Notes: generated by a model from the sequence alone, not told the origin. A stretch of DNA of 60,809 bases from Phycisphaeraceae bacterium (GCA_020851735.1 JADZCD010000054.1:1-60809); one strand, 5' to 3'; positions 17,072 to 27,412 are shown, numbered from the stretch's first letter. Numbers and translations: made by a program.

Positions 17072-17138
17072 TTACATACAGCAAAGAAACGCGTGGAAAC
17101 GAACGACCCGTCAGGGGGGTATGGAAAGGAAACAGGCC

Positions 17139-18131
17139 ATGTCGCAACTAAGAACTTTTGACAACATCGTGCAGACCACCTTCAACACGCCCCTGGTTCG
17201 TTTAAACCGCATCGTGCCCAAGGACGCCGCCACGGTGCTGCTGAAGCTGGAATTCTTTAACCCCTTCTCGAGCGTCAAGGACCGCATCGGCCGGGCCATG
17301 ATCGAGAAGGCTGAGCAGGACGGCATCCTGCACCAGGACACACACATTATTGAGCCGACCAGCGGTAACACGGGCATCGCCCTGGCGTTCGTCGCGGCAG
17401 CCAAGGGGTATACGCTCACGCTCACCATGCCGGAAACGATGAGCTTAGAGCGACGGGCGCTATTGAAGATCCTTGGCGCCAACCTGGTGCTGACTCCCGG
17501 AAGTGAGGGGATGAAGGGGGCCATCAGCAAAGCCAACGAACTGGCTGCGGCTACCCCCAACGCCTGGATACCCCAGCAATTTGAGAATCCCGCCAACCCC
17601 GCCATCCACGAAGCGACCACCGGCCCGGAAATCTGGCAAGCCACCGGCGGCAGGGTGGACATCCTGGTGGCCGGCGTGGGCACGGGCGGTACGATCACCG
17701 GCGCCACGCGCTACATTCGTCGCCATAACCCGCAATTCCAGGCCATCGCCGTGGAGCCGATTCACTCCCCGGTGATCTCCGGCGGCAAGCCCGGCCCGCA
17801 CAAGATCCAGGGCATCGGGGCGGGTTTTGTGCCTAAGAATCTGGATACCAGTCTGCTTAGCGGCGTCGAACAGGTCAGTAATGACGAAGCCTTTGAGTGG
17901 GCCCGTCGCCTGGCCAAGGAAGAAGGCATCTTAGGCGGCATCAGCACGGGCGCGAATGTGGCGGCGGCGGTGAAGTTGGCGTCGCGGCCGGAAAATCGCG
18001 GCAAGGTCATCGTGGCCATCGCGCCCAGCTTCGGCGAACGCTACCTGTCGACCGCCTTGTTTGAAGGCTTGGTGAATCCGTCAGGCGCGACGGCGGCCGC
18101 GGGTGGGCCGGCGTTGGCGACGGCACGGTGA
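17139..18131 (+). CDS. cysK: Cysteine synthase A (O-acetylserine sulfhydrylase)
   Basis: PLP enzyme making cysteine from O-acetylserine and sulfide. The Schiff-base lysine is K47 in [11 protein letters not shown]. The substrate loop PTSGNTGIA is at 73-81, the PLP phosphate loop [10 protein letters not shown] near 180, and [11 protein letters not shown] near 270. At 330 residues it is a little longer than typical CysK because of a Ser/Ala-rich tail. I chose ATG 17139 (MSQLRTFDN), which has AAAGGAAAC upstream, over the in-frame ATG at 17121. Downstream are the sulfate importer genes, so this locus covers import and the final assimilation step; the reduction genes (cysH, cysI, cysD/N) are not here. 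Confidence 0.96.
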   Translation: MSQLRTFDNIVQTTFNTPLVRLNRIVPKDAATVLLKLEFFNPFSSVKDRIGRAMIEKAEQDGILHQDTHIIEPTSGNTGIALAFVAAAKGYTLTLTMPETMSLERRALLKILGANLVLTPGSEGMKGAISKANELAAATPNAWIPQQFENPANPAIHEATTGPEIWQATGGRVDILVAGVGTGGTITGATRYIRRHNPQFQAIAVEPIHSPVISGGKPGPHKIQGIGAGFVPKNLDTSLLSGVEQVSNDEAFEWARRLAKEEGILGGISTGANVAAAVKLASRPENRGKVIVAIAPSFGERYLSTALFEGLVNPSGATAAAGGPALATAR

Positions 18132-18221
18132 GCATCGGCGCGCGATCACATGGACGATGCGATTTGGCAGGGCGATCCATTTAACTAAAGGTTATTGCCA
18201 GAGAGGGCAGGGTCCAGCTGC

Positions 18222-19289
18222 ATGCGATGCCAATTGGGTCACAACATCGTGGTGGTTCTTATCGTGGGCCTGACGGGATTGGCAGGGCCAACAGCGAGGG
18301 CGAAGCTGGAACTGCTCAACGTGTCGTACGATCCGACGCGCGAGTTCTATAAGGAATTCGATCGGGCATTCAGCGCCCATTGGCTGGCGCAGACGGGGCA
18401 AGCGATCCACATCAGCGAATCGCACGGCGGATCGGGAAAACAGGCGCGTGCGGTGATCGAGGGCTTGGATGCGGACGTGGTGACGCTGGCGCTGGCGTAT
18501 GACGTGGACGCCATCGCTGAGAAAAGCGGGCGAATTGACGGGGACTGGCAATCGCGCCTGCCGGATCATAGTTCGCCGTATACGTCGACGATCGTGTTTC
18601 TGGTGCGCAAGGGGAATCCGAAGGGCATCAAGAACTGGGATGATCTGGTGAAGAATGACGTTTCCGTGGTCACCGCGAACCCCAAAACATCCGGCGGAGC
18701 GAGGTGGAATTACCTGGCGGCGTGGGGGTATGCATTGGAGCGGGCATTCGGGGACTTAGGCAAAGTCAACGATCCGGCGCGGGCTGCGGAGGCGGCGATG
18801 GCGCAGGAAAAGGCCCGGGCATACGTGGCTGAGCTCTACCGACACGTGCCGGTGCTGGATTCAGGAGCCAGGGCGGCGACGACGACGTTTGTCCAGCGGG
18901 GAATCGGCGACGTGCTGTTATCGTGGGAAAACGAAGCATTCCTGGTGCTGCGGGAATTCGGATCGGACGAATTCGAGATTGTCACGCCGCCGGTAAGCAT
19001 ACTGGCCGAGCCGCCGGTGGCGGTGGTGGACCGCGTGGTGGACAAGCACGGCACGCGTCAGGCGGCAGAGGCATATCTGCGTTACCTCTACTCACCAGAG
19101 GGGCAGGAAATCGCGGCCAAACACGACTATCGACCAAGATCAGCGGAGGTGGGCAAGGCGTATGCGGCCAAGTTTCCGCCGATCCGTTTGTTCAGTGTAG
19201 AGCAAGTGTTCGGCGGATGGCAGAAGGCGCAAAGGGAGCATTTCGCCGACGGCGGTGTGTTCGACAAAATTTATCAGCCGGGGAATTGA
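18222..19289 (+). CDS. sbp: Sulfate ABC transporter substrate-binding protein
   Basis: Periplasmic sulfate-binding protein of 355 residues. A short hydrophobic signal peptide is seen ([20 protein letters not shown], cleaved near ARA-KLELL). [18 protein letters not shown] at the mature N-terminus, [21 protein letters not shown] and [19 protein letters not shown] are the anion-binding blocks of the Sbp/CysP family. ATG 18222 fits the signal peptide better than the TTG at 18195. It heads a transporter unit sbp-cysT-cysW-cysA. Codon use is G-ending, while the next gene cysT is C-ending, although they are on the same strand: the local skew switch falls between them. Confidence 0.94.
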   Translation: MRCQLGHNIVVVLIVGLTGLAGPTARAKLELLNVSYDPTREFYKEFDRAFSAHWLAQTGQAIHISESHGGSGKQARAVIEGLDADVVTLALAYDVDAIAEKSGRIDGDWQSRLPDHSSPYTSTIVFLVRKGNPKGIKNWDDLVKNDVSVVTANPKTSGGARWNYLAAWGYALERAFGDLGKVNDPARAAEAAMAQEKARAYVAELYRHVPVLDSGARAATTTFVQRGIGDVLLSWENEAFLVLREFGSDEFEIVTPPVSILAEPPVAVVDRVVDKHGTRQAAEAYLRYLYSPEGQEIAAKHDYRPRSAEVGKAYAAKFPPIRLFSVEQVFGGWQKAQREHFADGGVFDKIYQPGN

Positions 19290-19352
19290 CGGTTAGGAGT
19301 TAGGAATTAGGGAAAGGAAAGACGCGCGACCTTTTCGGCAGCGAACAACCAC

Positions 19353-20195
19353 ATGCGGCTCAACCTTAAACAGCGCAGTGTGCTCCCGGGCTTCGGCCTG
19401 ACGCTTGGATACTCCATGCTGTATCTGAGCCTGATCGTGCTGATCCCTCTCTCGGCGCTATTCTTCAAAAGCGCCACCTTGGGCTGGTCCGAGTTCTGGG
19501 CGGTGGTCACCGATCCGCGCGCGGTGGCGTCCTACCGTCTGACGTTCGGAGCTTCCCTGGCGGCCGCGACGATCAACGCCGTCTTCGGATTCGCCGTCGC
19601 CTGGACGCTGGTGCGCTACCACTTTCCGGGGCGCAAGATCGTCGACGCTTTGGTCGATCTGCCCTTTGCTCTGCCCACGGCCGTTTCCGGCATCGCGTTA
19701 ACCGCCATTTACGCCCCCACGGGCTGGATCGGTCAATGGCTTGAGCCGTTGGGCATTCACGCAGCCTTTACGCCGCTGGGTGTGACCATTGCCTTAACCT
19801 TCATCGGCCTGCCCTTTGTCGTGCGCACCCTGCAACCGGTGATCGAGGACCTGGACCCGGAACTGGAGGAGGCAGCCGCCAGCCTGGGCGCCAACCGCTG
19901 GCAGACGTTCCGCCGGGTGCTGTTGCCCGCGGTGCTGCCGGCGTTATTGACGGGCTTCGCTCTTTCCTTAGCCCGGGCCGTCGGCGAATACGGGTCCGTG
20001 GTCTTCATTGCCGGCAACATGCCGATGAAGACGGAAGTCACCTCGCTTTTGATCATCGTCAAGCTGGAGCAATACGACTACGCCGCCGCCACTGCCATCG
20101 CCGTGGTGATGCTCGTCGCCTCGTTCGCCCTGCTGCTGCTGATCAACCTCATCCAATGGTGGTCCAGTCACCGCGCCTGGGCGGGAGGAACCTAA
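19353..20195 (+). CDS. cysT: Sulfate ABC transporter permease, CysT (CysU) subunit
   Basis: 280-residue inner-membrane permease with about six transmembrane segments. The cytoplasmic EAA loop that contacts the ATPase is EEAAASLGANRWQTFRRVLLP near residues 170-190. PGFGLTLGYSMLYLSLIVLIPL is the characteristic first segment of CysT, and LPTAVSGIALTAIYAP is also diagnostic. It is separated from sbp by 63 bases containing a GGTTAGGAGTTAGGAATTAGGG string, and its stop codon abuts the cysW ATG directly. Confidence 0.95.
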   Translation: MRLNLKQRSVLPGFGLTLGYSMLYLSLIVLIPLSALFFKSATLGWSEFWAVVTDPRAVASYRLTFGASLAAATINAVFGFAVAWTLVRYHFPGRKIVDALVDLPFALPTAVSGIALTAIYAPTGWIGQWLEPLGIHAAFTPLGVTIALTFIGLPFVVRTLQPVIEDLDPELEEAAASLGANRWQTFRRVLLPAVLPALLTGFALSLARAVGEYGSVVFIAGNMPMKTEVTSLLIIVKLEQYDYAAATAIAVVMLVASFALLLLINLIQWWSSHRAWAGGT

Positions 20196-21101
20196 ATGGC
20201 CGTCGCCACCACCCTGCGCAAAACCAAACCGCACTCGGCCGCCCACCGCGCCACGCTGGCCAACGTCACCGAACCCTGGTGGCTGCGGGCGCTCTTGATG
20301 ACCGCGACTTTCGTGTTCCTGGGCTTTTTCCTGTTCATTCCCCTGGCTGCGGTGTTCACCGAAGCCCTGCGCAAAGGCCTGGGGGCCTACCTGGCCAGCT
20401 TAGCGGAGCCGGACGCGTTGTCCGCCATCCGGTTGACGCTTCTGGTGGCGGTCATTGCTGTGCCCGTGAATCTGGTCTTCGGTCTGGCGGCCGCGTGGGC
20501 CATCGGCAAGTTCCGGTTCGTCGGGCGCAACGTTCTCCTGACGATCATTGATCTGCCCTTTGCCGTTTCCCCGGTAATTTCCGGTTTGATCTACGTGCTG
20601 ATCTTCGGCCTGCAGGGCTGGCTGGGCCCGTGGCTTTCCGCCCACGACATTAAGATTCTCTTTGCCGTGCCGGGCATCGTCCTGGCGACGATTTTTGTGA
20701 CCTTTCCCTTCGTCGCCCGCGAGTTGATCCCGCTGATGCAGGAGCAGGGCACGGAGCAGGAACAGGCCGCCATCGTGCTCGGTGCCAGCGGCTGGCAGAC
20801 TTTCTGGAAGGTGACGCTTCCCAACGTCAAGTGGGGCCTGCTCTACGGCGTGATCCTCTGCAACGCCCGGGCCATGGGCGAATTCGGAGCTGTGTCCGTC
20901 GTGTCCGGGCACATCCGCGGGCGCACCAACACCATGCCCCTGCACGTGGAAATTCTCTACAACGAATACAACTTCGTCGCGGCGTTCGCGGTGGCGTCGC
21001 TTTTGGCCATCCTGGCCCTGGTAACGCTGGTGGCCAAGAGCCTGGTGGAATGGAAGGCCCGCCAGGACCTGGCGGCGGCGCTAAAGGAGGATGCGGCGTG
21101 A
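20196..21101 (+). CDS. cysW: Sulfate ABC transporter permease, CysW subunit
   Basis: 301-residue second permease of the sulfate importer. The EAA loop is [39 protein letters not shown] and [19 protein letters not shown] are CysW-specific. The ATG follows the cysT stop without a gap, and its own stop overlaps the cysA start, so the three genes are translationally coupled. The N-terminal 30 residues are a polar cytoplasmic extension. Confidence 0.95.
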   Translation: MAVATTLRKTKPHSAAHRATLANVTEPWWLRALLMTATFVFLGFFLFIPLAAVFTEALRKGLGAYLASLAEPDALSAIRLTLLVAVIAVPVNLVFGLAAAWAIGKFRFVGRNVLLTIIDLPFAVSPVISGLIYVLIFGLQGWLGPWLSAHDIKILFAVPGIVLATIFVTFPFVARELIPLMQEQGTEQEQAAIVLGASGWQTFWKVTLPNVKWGLLYGVILCNARAMGEFGAVSVVSGHIRGRTNTMPLHVEILYNEYNFVAAFAVASLLAILALVTLVAKSLVEWKARQDLAAALKEDAA

Positions 21102-22171
21102 GCATTGAGGTAAGAAACATCAGCAAAACCTTCGGCACCTTCAAGGCCATCGACGACGTGAACTTGAAGGTCAACGAAGGCGAACTGGTCGCCCTCCTGG
21201 GTCCTTCGGGCTCCGGCAAGACCACGCTCCTGCGTATCATCGCGGGCCTGGAGGCTGCCGACTCCAACCCGGAAAGCATGATCCTTTTCCATGACCAGGA
21301 CGTGGCCCAGCGCCATGCCGGCCAGCGCAACGTGGGCTTTGTGTTCCAGCATTACGCGCTTTTCCGCCACATGACGGTGCATGAAAACGTGGCCTTCGGC
21401 CTGCGCGTCCGCCCCCGCAAGCTTCGCCCCAGCGCCTCGGAAATCGATCAGCGCGTACACAAGCTGCTTAAGCTCGTGCAACTCGACGGCATGGGCAAAC
21501 GCTATCCCAGCCAGCTCTCCGGCGGGCAACGCCAGCGCGTGGCCCTGGCGAGGGCTTTGGCGGTGCAGCCTAAGGTCCTGCTGCTGGATGAACCCTTCGG
21601 AGCCTTGGACGCCAAGGTCCGCGCCGAGCTGCGCCAGTGGCTGCGCAAACTGCATGACGAAATCCACGTCACCAGCCTGTTTGTCACCCACGATCAGGAA
21701 GAAGCCCTGGAAGTGGCCGATCGGGTGGTGGTGATGAACCACGGAAAAATCGAACAGCAGGGCACGCCGGACCAGGTCTTCCATCAGCCGGCCAACGAGT
21801 TCGTCATGAACTTTCTGGGCAACGTGAACCTGTTCCATGGCCGGGTGGAAGAGGGCAAGGTGGTCTATGGCCCGCTGACCCTGGAATCGACCGCCGCCGG
21901 CAGCGAATCCAAGTCCGCCTGCATGTTCGTTCGCCCCCACGAGCTGGAAGTCCACAAAACTCCCCCCAGCAGGCCTTCCCTGCGGGCCCGCGTGTTGCGC
22001 GTGCTGTCGGCCGGCTCCACCGTCAAGCTCGAATTGCTCGGCGAACAGGGCGAACATCTGCACGCGGAACTGCCCCACGATCAATTCCGCGTCAATCGCA
22101 TCGCCAGCGGAGACGAAGTGTTCGTCAGCGTGCGTGAGGGGCGGATCTTCTCCGAGGACTATATGATCTAG
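21098..22171 (+). CDS. cysA: Sulfate ABC transporter ATP-binding protein
   Basis: 357-residue ATPase driving sulfate (and probably thiosulfate) import. Walker A is GPSGSGKTT, the signature [15 protein letters not shown], Walker [12 protein letters not shown], and the H-loop VTHDQEEA. The C-terminal 110 residues form a TOBE-like regulatory domain. The start is the GTG at 21098, which overlaps the cysW stop as GTGA and has a strong AAAGGAGG 7 bases before it; an ORF reading further upstream is an artefact of the overlapping frame. Confidence 0.95.
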   Translation: MSIEVRNISKTFGTFKAIDDVNLKVNEGELVALLGPSGSGKTTLLRIIAGLEAADSNPESMILFHDQDVAQRHAGQRNVGFVFQHYALFRHMTVHENVAFGLRVRPRKLRPSASEIDQRVHKLLKLVQLDGMGKRYPSQLSGGQRQRVALARALAVQPKVLLLDEPFGALDAKVRAELRQWLRKLHDEIHVTSLFVTHDQEEALEVADRVVVMNHGKIEQQGTPDQVFHQPANEFVMNFLGNVNLFHGRVEEGKVVYGPLTLESTAAGSESKSACMFVRPHELEVHKTPPSRPSLRARVLRVLSAGSTVKLELLGEQGEHLHAELPHDQFRVNRIASGDEVFVSVREGRIFSEDYMI

Positions 22172-22204
22172 GGCGATTCATCCCACGTTCGTGGTCGAGG
22201 CCCT

Positions 22205-25141
22205 ATGTCGAAAGTTCCATCCGAGCCTTTCCAGCCCGCAACATCAACAAAGACTGCCGTCGGCAGGCGCGTTTGGCTCTACCGCATACTCGCCCTGGTC
22301 GTTATCCCAGGCCTCTTTTTCGCAACCTTAGAAGCCAGCCTGCGGGCCATCAACTATGGTTTTGACCCGCGTTTTATCGTGCCGACCGAAACACCGGGCA
22401 TGGTCGCCACCAATCAACGCTTCGGCTGGCGATTTTTTCCTAAGGCCATCGCCCAAGCGCCGACACCCCGACTATTTGCCGCGGCCAAGCCTCCCGGAAC
22501 GTTTCGCGTCTTTATCCTCGGCAGTTCCGCCGCCCAGGGCACTCCGGACCACGCCTTCAGCTTCGGGCGCTATCTGGAAGCCATGCTGGAGGATCGCCTT
22601 CCTCAACAGCGCGTCGAGGTCATCAACGCCGCGATGACCGCCATCAATTCTCACGTGGCCTTGCCGATCGCCCGTGCCTGCGCCAATTATCAGCCCGACC
22701 TGTTCGTGATTTACATGGGCAACAACGAAGTGCTGGGCCCTTATGGGGCGGGCACCGCGTTCGCGCCTTTCAATCCCTTTTTGCCCCTGACTCGTGCCGG
22801 CATTTTCATTCGCGGCACGCGCTTAGGTCAGCTCCTCTCCGACGGCATGGAAGCGATCGTCGGCTCCGGCGGGCAGCCCAAGGAGTGGAAGGGGCTGCAG
22901 ATGTTCCTCGCCCATCAACTGCCCGCGGACGACCCGCTTCTAGCGCGGGTCTACGCCCAATTCGCCGCCAATTTACGCGACATTCTGGGTGTCGCCCAAC
23001 GCGCCGAGGCCCGGACGATCGTCTGCACGGTGGGCGTGAATCTGCGGGACTCTCCGCCTTTCGCCTCCATACATCGGCAAGACCTTTCTGCCGTCCAACT
23101 GGAGGAGTGGAATAAACATTACGCCGCCGGCAATGACCTGGAGGAAAAAGGACACAGCCGGGAAGCGCTAGGCGAGTATCGCAAAGCGTTGGCCATCGAC
23201 GCTCAACACGCTGAGCTTCACTACCGCCTAGGACGCTGCCTGCGGTCCACAAATGAAATCGAAGAGGCCAGACAACATTACCAGCAGGCCCGCGATCTGG
23301 ACGCCTTGCGCTTTCGCGCCGACAGCCGGATCAACCAGACTATCCGCGACACCGCCGCCGCTTGTGCCGACCAGGGTGTCACACTCTTGGATATCGAAGC
23401 CGCCTTCGCCCAGGCGGCGGCCGGCCAGGACGGCCTGCCGGGTTCGAATTATTTTTTTGAGCACGTGCACATGAATCGGCGCGGCAACTACCTGATCGCC
23501 GCGGAATTGTTTAAGTCGCTTCTTCCCCTGCTGCCCAACGCGGCGCCAAGCTCCGCCACGCAAGCCTCCACCCCGCCTTCCCAGGATCGCTGCGAAGAAC
23601 TGCTGGCCCTGACGGATTGGAGCCGATATCACCACGCCGCCCAGATCGCCGCCTTTATGGACGATCCGCCCTTTACCATGCAGATTAATCAGCAGCAGCT
23701 GCGTTCCGTCCGCATGCAGGAACTGGAATTATTAGCCGCGCGCGGAACTTCTGCCGAAGGATTGGAGGAGTCCCGCCGGCAGTTGGAATCCGCCGTGGCC
23801 CGGCACCCGGATGACGCGGAATTTCGCCTGCTTTTGGCCGAGGTGCTCAACCGCCTGGGCCAGACGATTCCCGAAGCCCAGGAGTGGAAATATCTGCTTA
23901 GCCAAATACCTGACGTTTCCTGGTGGCAGGATCGCTACGGATGGGACCTGGACGCCCAACGCCGCTATGGCCCCGCCGTCGACGCCTATCAGCGTGCCCT
24001 GAAACTCAATCCCTACAGCGGCGGAACGCACCACAATCTGGGCGTGGCCCTGACTCATCAAGGCCGCTATGCCCAGGCGATGGCGGAATTCCGCTTGGCG
24101 TTGGCGCTGCAACCAAGTCGCGTGGACAGTTGCCTGGCCCTGGGCGTCTGCCTCCGGCAGGCCGGTCAGCCCGAAGAAGCCATCGAAGTGTTGCGTGCCG
24201 GCCTTGCGATGCGCCCTGACGAACCGTCCCTGCAGCATCTTCTGGGCCTTCTGCTGGCCGAGAATGGACGCCTGCCGGAAGGGGCCCAGTTACTCGCCGC
24301 AGCCGCCGCCCAGGTTCCCCAGGCTGCCGACGAATTACACTGGGTGCGGAATGAAATCGAACACCCCGGCGAGGGCTTTTTGCAGCAAGGGGCCCAGTTG
24401 CTTAGGCAATCGCAGTTGGATGAGGCTGCCGGGGCTTTTGCCCGCGCCATCGCCGCCGCCCCTGGCAATCCGCAAGGTCCGTTTTGGCTTGCGAGGGTTT
24501 ACGTCAGCCAGCTTCAATATGGCCTGGCCGTCGAACAGTTGCTTAAAGCGGTGGAGCTTGATTCCGGATTCGCTCCCGCGGCGCTCAATCTGGCCCAGAT
24601 ATTCCAGCAGATCGGGCAATCCGCCCCCGCGGCCCATTGGTATGAAAGAACCTTGGAAATCGAATCCCGCTGGGTCGTCGCCCTCACCAATCTGGCGTGG
24701 ATTCGCGCGGCTGATCCGCAGGAAAATCTCCGCGATGCCAAGGTGGCCATCGCCTTAGCCAGGCGCGCCGACGAATTGACGATGGGCCGCAATGTCGCTG
24801 TCCTTACCACCCTGGCCGCGGCTTTGGCTGACGACGGGCAATTCGCTCAAGCCGCCGCCACCATGCAGAAGGCCATCGACCTGGCCACGCAGAATCAGCG
24901 TCCGGAACTGGCAACCGCCCTCCAGCCCTATCTGCGTCTTTACCAGAACAAACAGCCCCTGCGCAGCTCCGCCTTACCCCTGGACCCCGACACCACCCAG
25001 ATGCCCGCTTCCCCCGCAACCCGCCCCACCGGTCCCACGGCTCCCACGGCTCCCACGGCTCCCACGGCTCCCACGGCCGAATCAGAACAACGTGTAAATA
25101 AAAATCGAGATCCCGCCTCCCCCGCCCAGCACGACCAATAA
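22205..25141 (+). CDS. Membrane-anchored SGNH hydrolase-like protein with TPR repeats
   Basis: 978-residue protein. A single N-terminal transmembrane helix (about 25-45) anchors it, with the rest probably outside the membrane. An SGNH/GDSL-like fold follows: FILGSSAAQG near 103 (Ser block), FVIYMGNNEVLGP near 173 and EHVHMNRRGNYLIA near 419 with the histidine block. A TPR pair is inserted near 305-365, and about ten TPR-like units run from 540 to 930. The tail has five PTA repeats encoded by a 9-bp tandem repeat. Its last 60 bases overlap the convergent DUF5989 gene. Family context suggests it belongs with the neighbouring carbamoyltransferase cluster, possibly as an O-acyl hydrolase or transferase. 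The substrate is unknown. Confidence 0.75.
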   Translation: MSKVPSEPFQPATSTKTAVGRRVWLYRILALVVIPGLFFATLEASLRAINYGFDPRFIVPTETPGMVATNQRFGWRFFPKAIAQAPTPRLFAAAKPPGTFRVFILGSSAAQGTPDHAFSFGRYLEAMLEDRLPQQRVEVINAAMTAINSHVALPIARACANYQPDLFVIYMGNNEVLGPYGAGTAFAPFNPFLPLTRAGIFIRGTRLGQLLSDGMEAIVGSGGQPKEWKGLQMFLAHQLPADDPLLARVYAQFAANLRDILGVAQRAEARTIVCTVGVNLRDSPPFASIHRQDLSAVQLEEWNKHYAAGNDLEEKGHSREALGEYRKALAIDAQHAELHYRLGRCLRSTNEIEEARQHYQQARDLDALRFRADSRINQTIRDTAAACADQGVTLLDIEAAFAQAAAGQDGLPGSNYFFEHVHMNRRGNYLIAAELFKSLLPLLPNAAPSSATQASTPPSQDRCEELLALTDWSRYHHAAQIAAFMDDPPFTMQINQQQLRSVRMQELELLAARGTSAEGLEESRRQLESAVARHPDDAEFRLLLAEVLNRLGQTIPEAQEWKYLLSQIPDVSWWQDRYGWDLDAQRRYGPAVDAYQRALKLNPYSGGTHHNLGVALTHQGRYAQAMAEFRLALALQPSRVDSCLALGVCLRQAGQPEEAIEVLRAGLAMRPDEPSLQHLLGLLLAENGRLPEGAQLLAAAAAQVPQAADELHWVRNEIEHPGEGFLQQGAQLLRQSQLDEAAGAFARAIAAAPGNPQGPFWLARVYVSQLQYGLAVEQLLKAVELDSGFAPAALNLAQIFQQIGQSAPAAHWYERTLEIESRWVVALTNLAWIRAADPQENLRDAKVAIALARRADELTMGRNVAVLTTLAAALADDGQFAQAAATMQKAIDLATQNQRPELATALQPYLRLYQNKQPLRSSALPLDPDTTQMPASPATRPTGPTAPTAPTAPTAPTAESEQRVNKNRDPASPAQHDQ
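25033..25077 (+). repeat. Five tandem copies of a 9-bp unit (TCCCACGGC)
   Basis: Five uninterrupted 9-bp units encode PTA repeats at the C-terminus of the SGNH/TPR protein. As a perfect short tandem repeat in a coding tail it is likely to vary in copy number between strains without shifting the frame. Confidence 0.85.
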
Positions 25142-25288
25142 ACCGGCCAACAGCAGCACCGCCACGATCGGCCACAGCCACCACTTGCGCTGGTGGGCCA
25201 GGAAATGCATGAATTCGTGGACAATCCCCGGGTTGCGCTGCTCCGCTAATTTGCCGAACTTATCCTCGGGCCTGTCGTCAGCGGGCAT
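25082..25288 (-). CDS. DUF5989 family small membrane protein
   Basis: 68-residue protein beginning MPADDRPEDKFGKLAEQR. Its second half is one transmembrane helix (WWLWPIVAVLLLAGLLVVLGG) ending in SIFIYTLF. The polar N-terminus with FMHFLAHQRKWWLWP and the glycine-rich end match the DUF5989 family, which is typically found beside SxtJ-like proteins and carbamoyltransferases. The start at 25288 has GGGAG 9 bases upstream and overlaps the stop of the preceding glycosyltransferase gene by 11 bases, indicating coupling. The 3' 60 bases overlap the convergent SGNH/TPR gene. A longer reading frame upstream of this ATG overlaps the glycosyltransferase and is not credible. Confidence 0.8.
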   Translation of the reverse strand: MPADDRPEDKFGKLAEQRNPGIVHEFMHFLAHQRKWWLWPIVAVLLLAGLLVVLGGGGGISIFIYTLF

Positions 25289-27374
25289 TTGTTTTGTCTC
25301 CCAGTTCCGTTCGCAATTGCCGCACCACCTGAACATACGTCGGCCAGACCTTCCCCCGCACATCCCATGAACCGGCCAACCAGTAAATATTACGCGGCGC
25401 CGGCACCTCCGCCGGACTGTTCCCACTTTCCACCACCCGTCCGCGGCCGGGCATATTTCCCGGCAAATAACCCAGGGGAAACACCCCCAGCAGATCCGCC
25501 ACCGCAAACGACCTTACCCCGATGCTCAGCGTCGCCAGCATGTCCAGAAAGATCGGGTCCAGCTCCGCATCATCCCCCCACGCTCCGCGCTGCACATATT
25601 GGCGGGCATAGATTAAGCGATACGGCGTGCCCAATCCCGCCCGCCGCGCCGTGATCACCACCGCCACACCACCTTGGTCAATCGTTCCGACCACCACGTG
25701 ATGCGGCAACAAAGCCATTGCTTCCTGCGGCGCATAGCCTTTTAGTATCCCGAAATCAGCCTGTTTCAACTGCTCCAGCCAGGTGAGCGTCGCGTCATGG
25801 CGCAGCCAAAGACACCGGCGGTTGTACGCGTTAAAAGCGCAGATCAGCTGCAGGTCCTCAAAATGCTCGTAGGCGGTCCGAGCGACAGAACCACCTGGAG
25901 GCAGCCAATCCAGAGAGTTAATTTCCGAGCTGTCCACCGCGTCCAGGTCATAGACCACCCCCGGATTCAAAAACCACGTCAGCGCCAGCGATTCATTGGG
26001 CTCAAATCCCGCCAACACATAATTCCGGCTGTATTTCCACTCCGCAAGGACATCCGCCGCGCCCTGTCCGCCGGCCAACTGCTGCTCAAACCTCGCCACG
26101 TCCCGATCAGCCCCCAGCATGGTCTCCGCCAACAAGCGCAAATCCAATTTCCCGTCCAGAAAATACGGGCAAGCCACCAGGTGCCCGGTCACCAGCAGAT
26201 ATTGGCCCAGCGCCGCCGCCCCCACCAGCAGCAGCAACACCCTTTTTAGCGTCGCCACGCCGACGCGCTCCAAGCCCAAAAACAATAGCAACACCCCCGG
26301 CACCACCAGCGGCGCGATGTGCCGCGGCTCCTTAACCGGTATCGCCGTCAACACCGCCATCGGCAACAGGATTCCCGCCCACAGCGTCGCCTTCGTCCAG
26401 CCGGCCTCCTCCCGCTTATTCTTCCCGCCCCAGAAAACATCCAGCAGCGGCAAAAACAAAAAGGGGGCCAGCAGGAACAATCCGCAGCGCACCATCTGCC
26501 AAGGGTAATAGCTCACGGACGACCAGCTAAACACCTCGATCGGCCCGATCAGCGCCATCACCGGCAAACGCGTATTTCCCAGCGAAAAGTAATAGCCCGC
26601 CGCCCCGCGCATCACCACGATCGCCACCCCGCCCGCCAACACCACCGCCAAAATGCAAGCCGCTCCCAGCCGCCCTAAGTCTCTCCAGCGTCGGCCGCGC
26701 CAAAGAAAAATCACTTCCACCGCCCACGGGCCCAACACAAACAACCCATACGTGGTCTTTAAAAGCAAGCCCGCAGCCAGCACAACTCCCCACCCCGCCA
26801 CCACCCAAGGCCGCGAACAATGCCGCGCGCCGAACCAAAGCGCATATTGCCAGGCCACCAGCGCCGCCAGCCATAATTCAATGTAAAGCTCGCGTGATAA
26901 TCCAAGCAACAGCGGCGAAGACAGCACCGCCGCCAGCAATCCCAGCCAAGCAGACTTCTTCTGCTCCCCCAAAACCGTTTTGCCCAGCCAAATCACCGCC
27001 CCCGCCAGCACCAACACCCCCAGCATGTTCACACCCAATGCCAGCGGAATCAGTTCCTCCGCCGCAGCGACTCCACCCCGCCACCACATCCCCAGCTTCA
27101 CCCACGGCGCGATTAACGCCGGGAACAGCGAAGCCACCTCAAAACCGCTCCACGCCCTGCCTCCACCGACCCAATCCACCGCGAAAAGAAAATATTGATA
27201 CGGGTCCATCCATGAAAGCGCGTCGCGATGCCGCACGTCGAAAAAGAAATCCACGCCATAGAGCCCCAACATCGCGCCCACGCCAAGCGCCAGCCACCAG
27301 CCCCTGACGGCCGTCCCCTTGATCCCAAGCTCCACATGCTTTTCCGTCGGTATTGCCAAGGCCCGTTTATCCAA
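25278..27374 (-). CDS. Polytopic membrane glycosyltransferase-like protein (GT39/ArnT-like)
   Basis: 698-residue integral membrane protein with roughly 11-12 hydrophobic segments in the first 430 residues and a soluble C-terminal domain. DALSWMDPYQYF after the first helix holds acidic residues where GT39/GT83 lipid-phosphate-sugar transferases have their catalytic Asp, and SRELYIELWLAAL and IPVKEPRHIAPLVVP resemble their later loops. I infer transfer of a sugar from a polyprenyl carrier at the outer face. The start is uncertain: TTG 27374 gives a polar N-terminus, and a GTG at 27335 is possible. It sits in the carbamoyltransferase-SxtJ-GT-DUF5989 operon. Confidence 0.62.
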   Translation of the reverse strand: MDKRALAIPTEKHVELGIKGTAVRGWWLALGVGAMLGLYGVDFFFDVRHRDALSWMDPYQYFLFAVDWVGGGRAWSGFEVASLFPALIAPWVKLGMWWRGGVAAAEELIPLALGVNMLGVLVLAGAVIWLGKTVLGEQKKSAWLGLLAAVLSSPLLLGLSRELYIELWLAALVAWQYALWFGARHCSRPWVVAGWGVVLAAGLLLKTTYGLFVLGPWAVEVIFLWRGRRWRDLGRLGAACILAVVLAGGVAIVVMRGAAGYYFSLGNTRLPVMALIGPIEVFSWSSVSYYPWQMVRCGLFLLAPFLFLPLLDVFWGGKNKREEAGWTKATLWAGILLPMAVLTAIPVKEPRHIAPLVVPGVLLLFLGLERVGVATLKRVLLLLVGAAALGQYLLVTGHLVACPYFLDGKLDLRLLAETMLGADRDVARFEQQLAGGQGAADVLAEWKYSRNYVLAGFEPNESLALTWFLNPGVVYDLDAVDSSEINSLDWLPPGGSVARTAYEHFEDLQLICAFNAYNRRCLWLRHDATLTWLEQLKQADFGILKGYAPQEAMALLPHHVVVGTIDQGGVAVVITARRAGLGTPYRLIYARQYVQRGAWGDDAELDPIFLDMLATLSIGVRSFAVADLLGVFPLGYLPGNMPGRGRVVESGNSPAEVPAPRNIYWLAGSWDVRGKVWPTYVQVVRQLRTELGDKTNAR

Positions 27375-27412
27375 ATCGTTTTTACGCCACGTTCAGTCCA
27401 CGTTTCTCGCTG

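Noticed and set aside
20831..21097. Extended CysA N-terminus overlapping cysW by 270 bases
   Set aside because: The GTG at 21098 with AAAGGAGG upstream gives the expected CysA start; the upstream part is the wrong frame of cysW.
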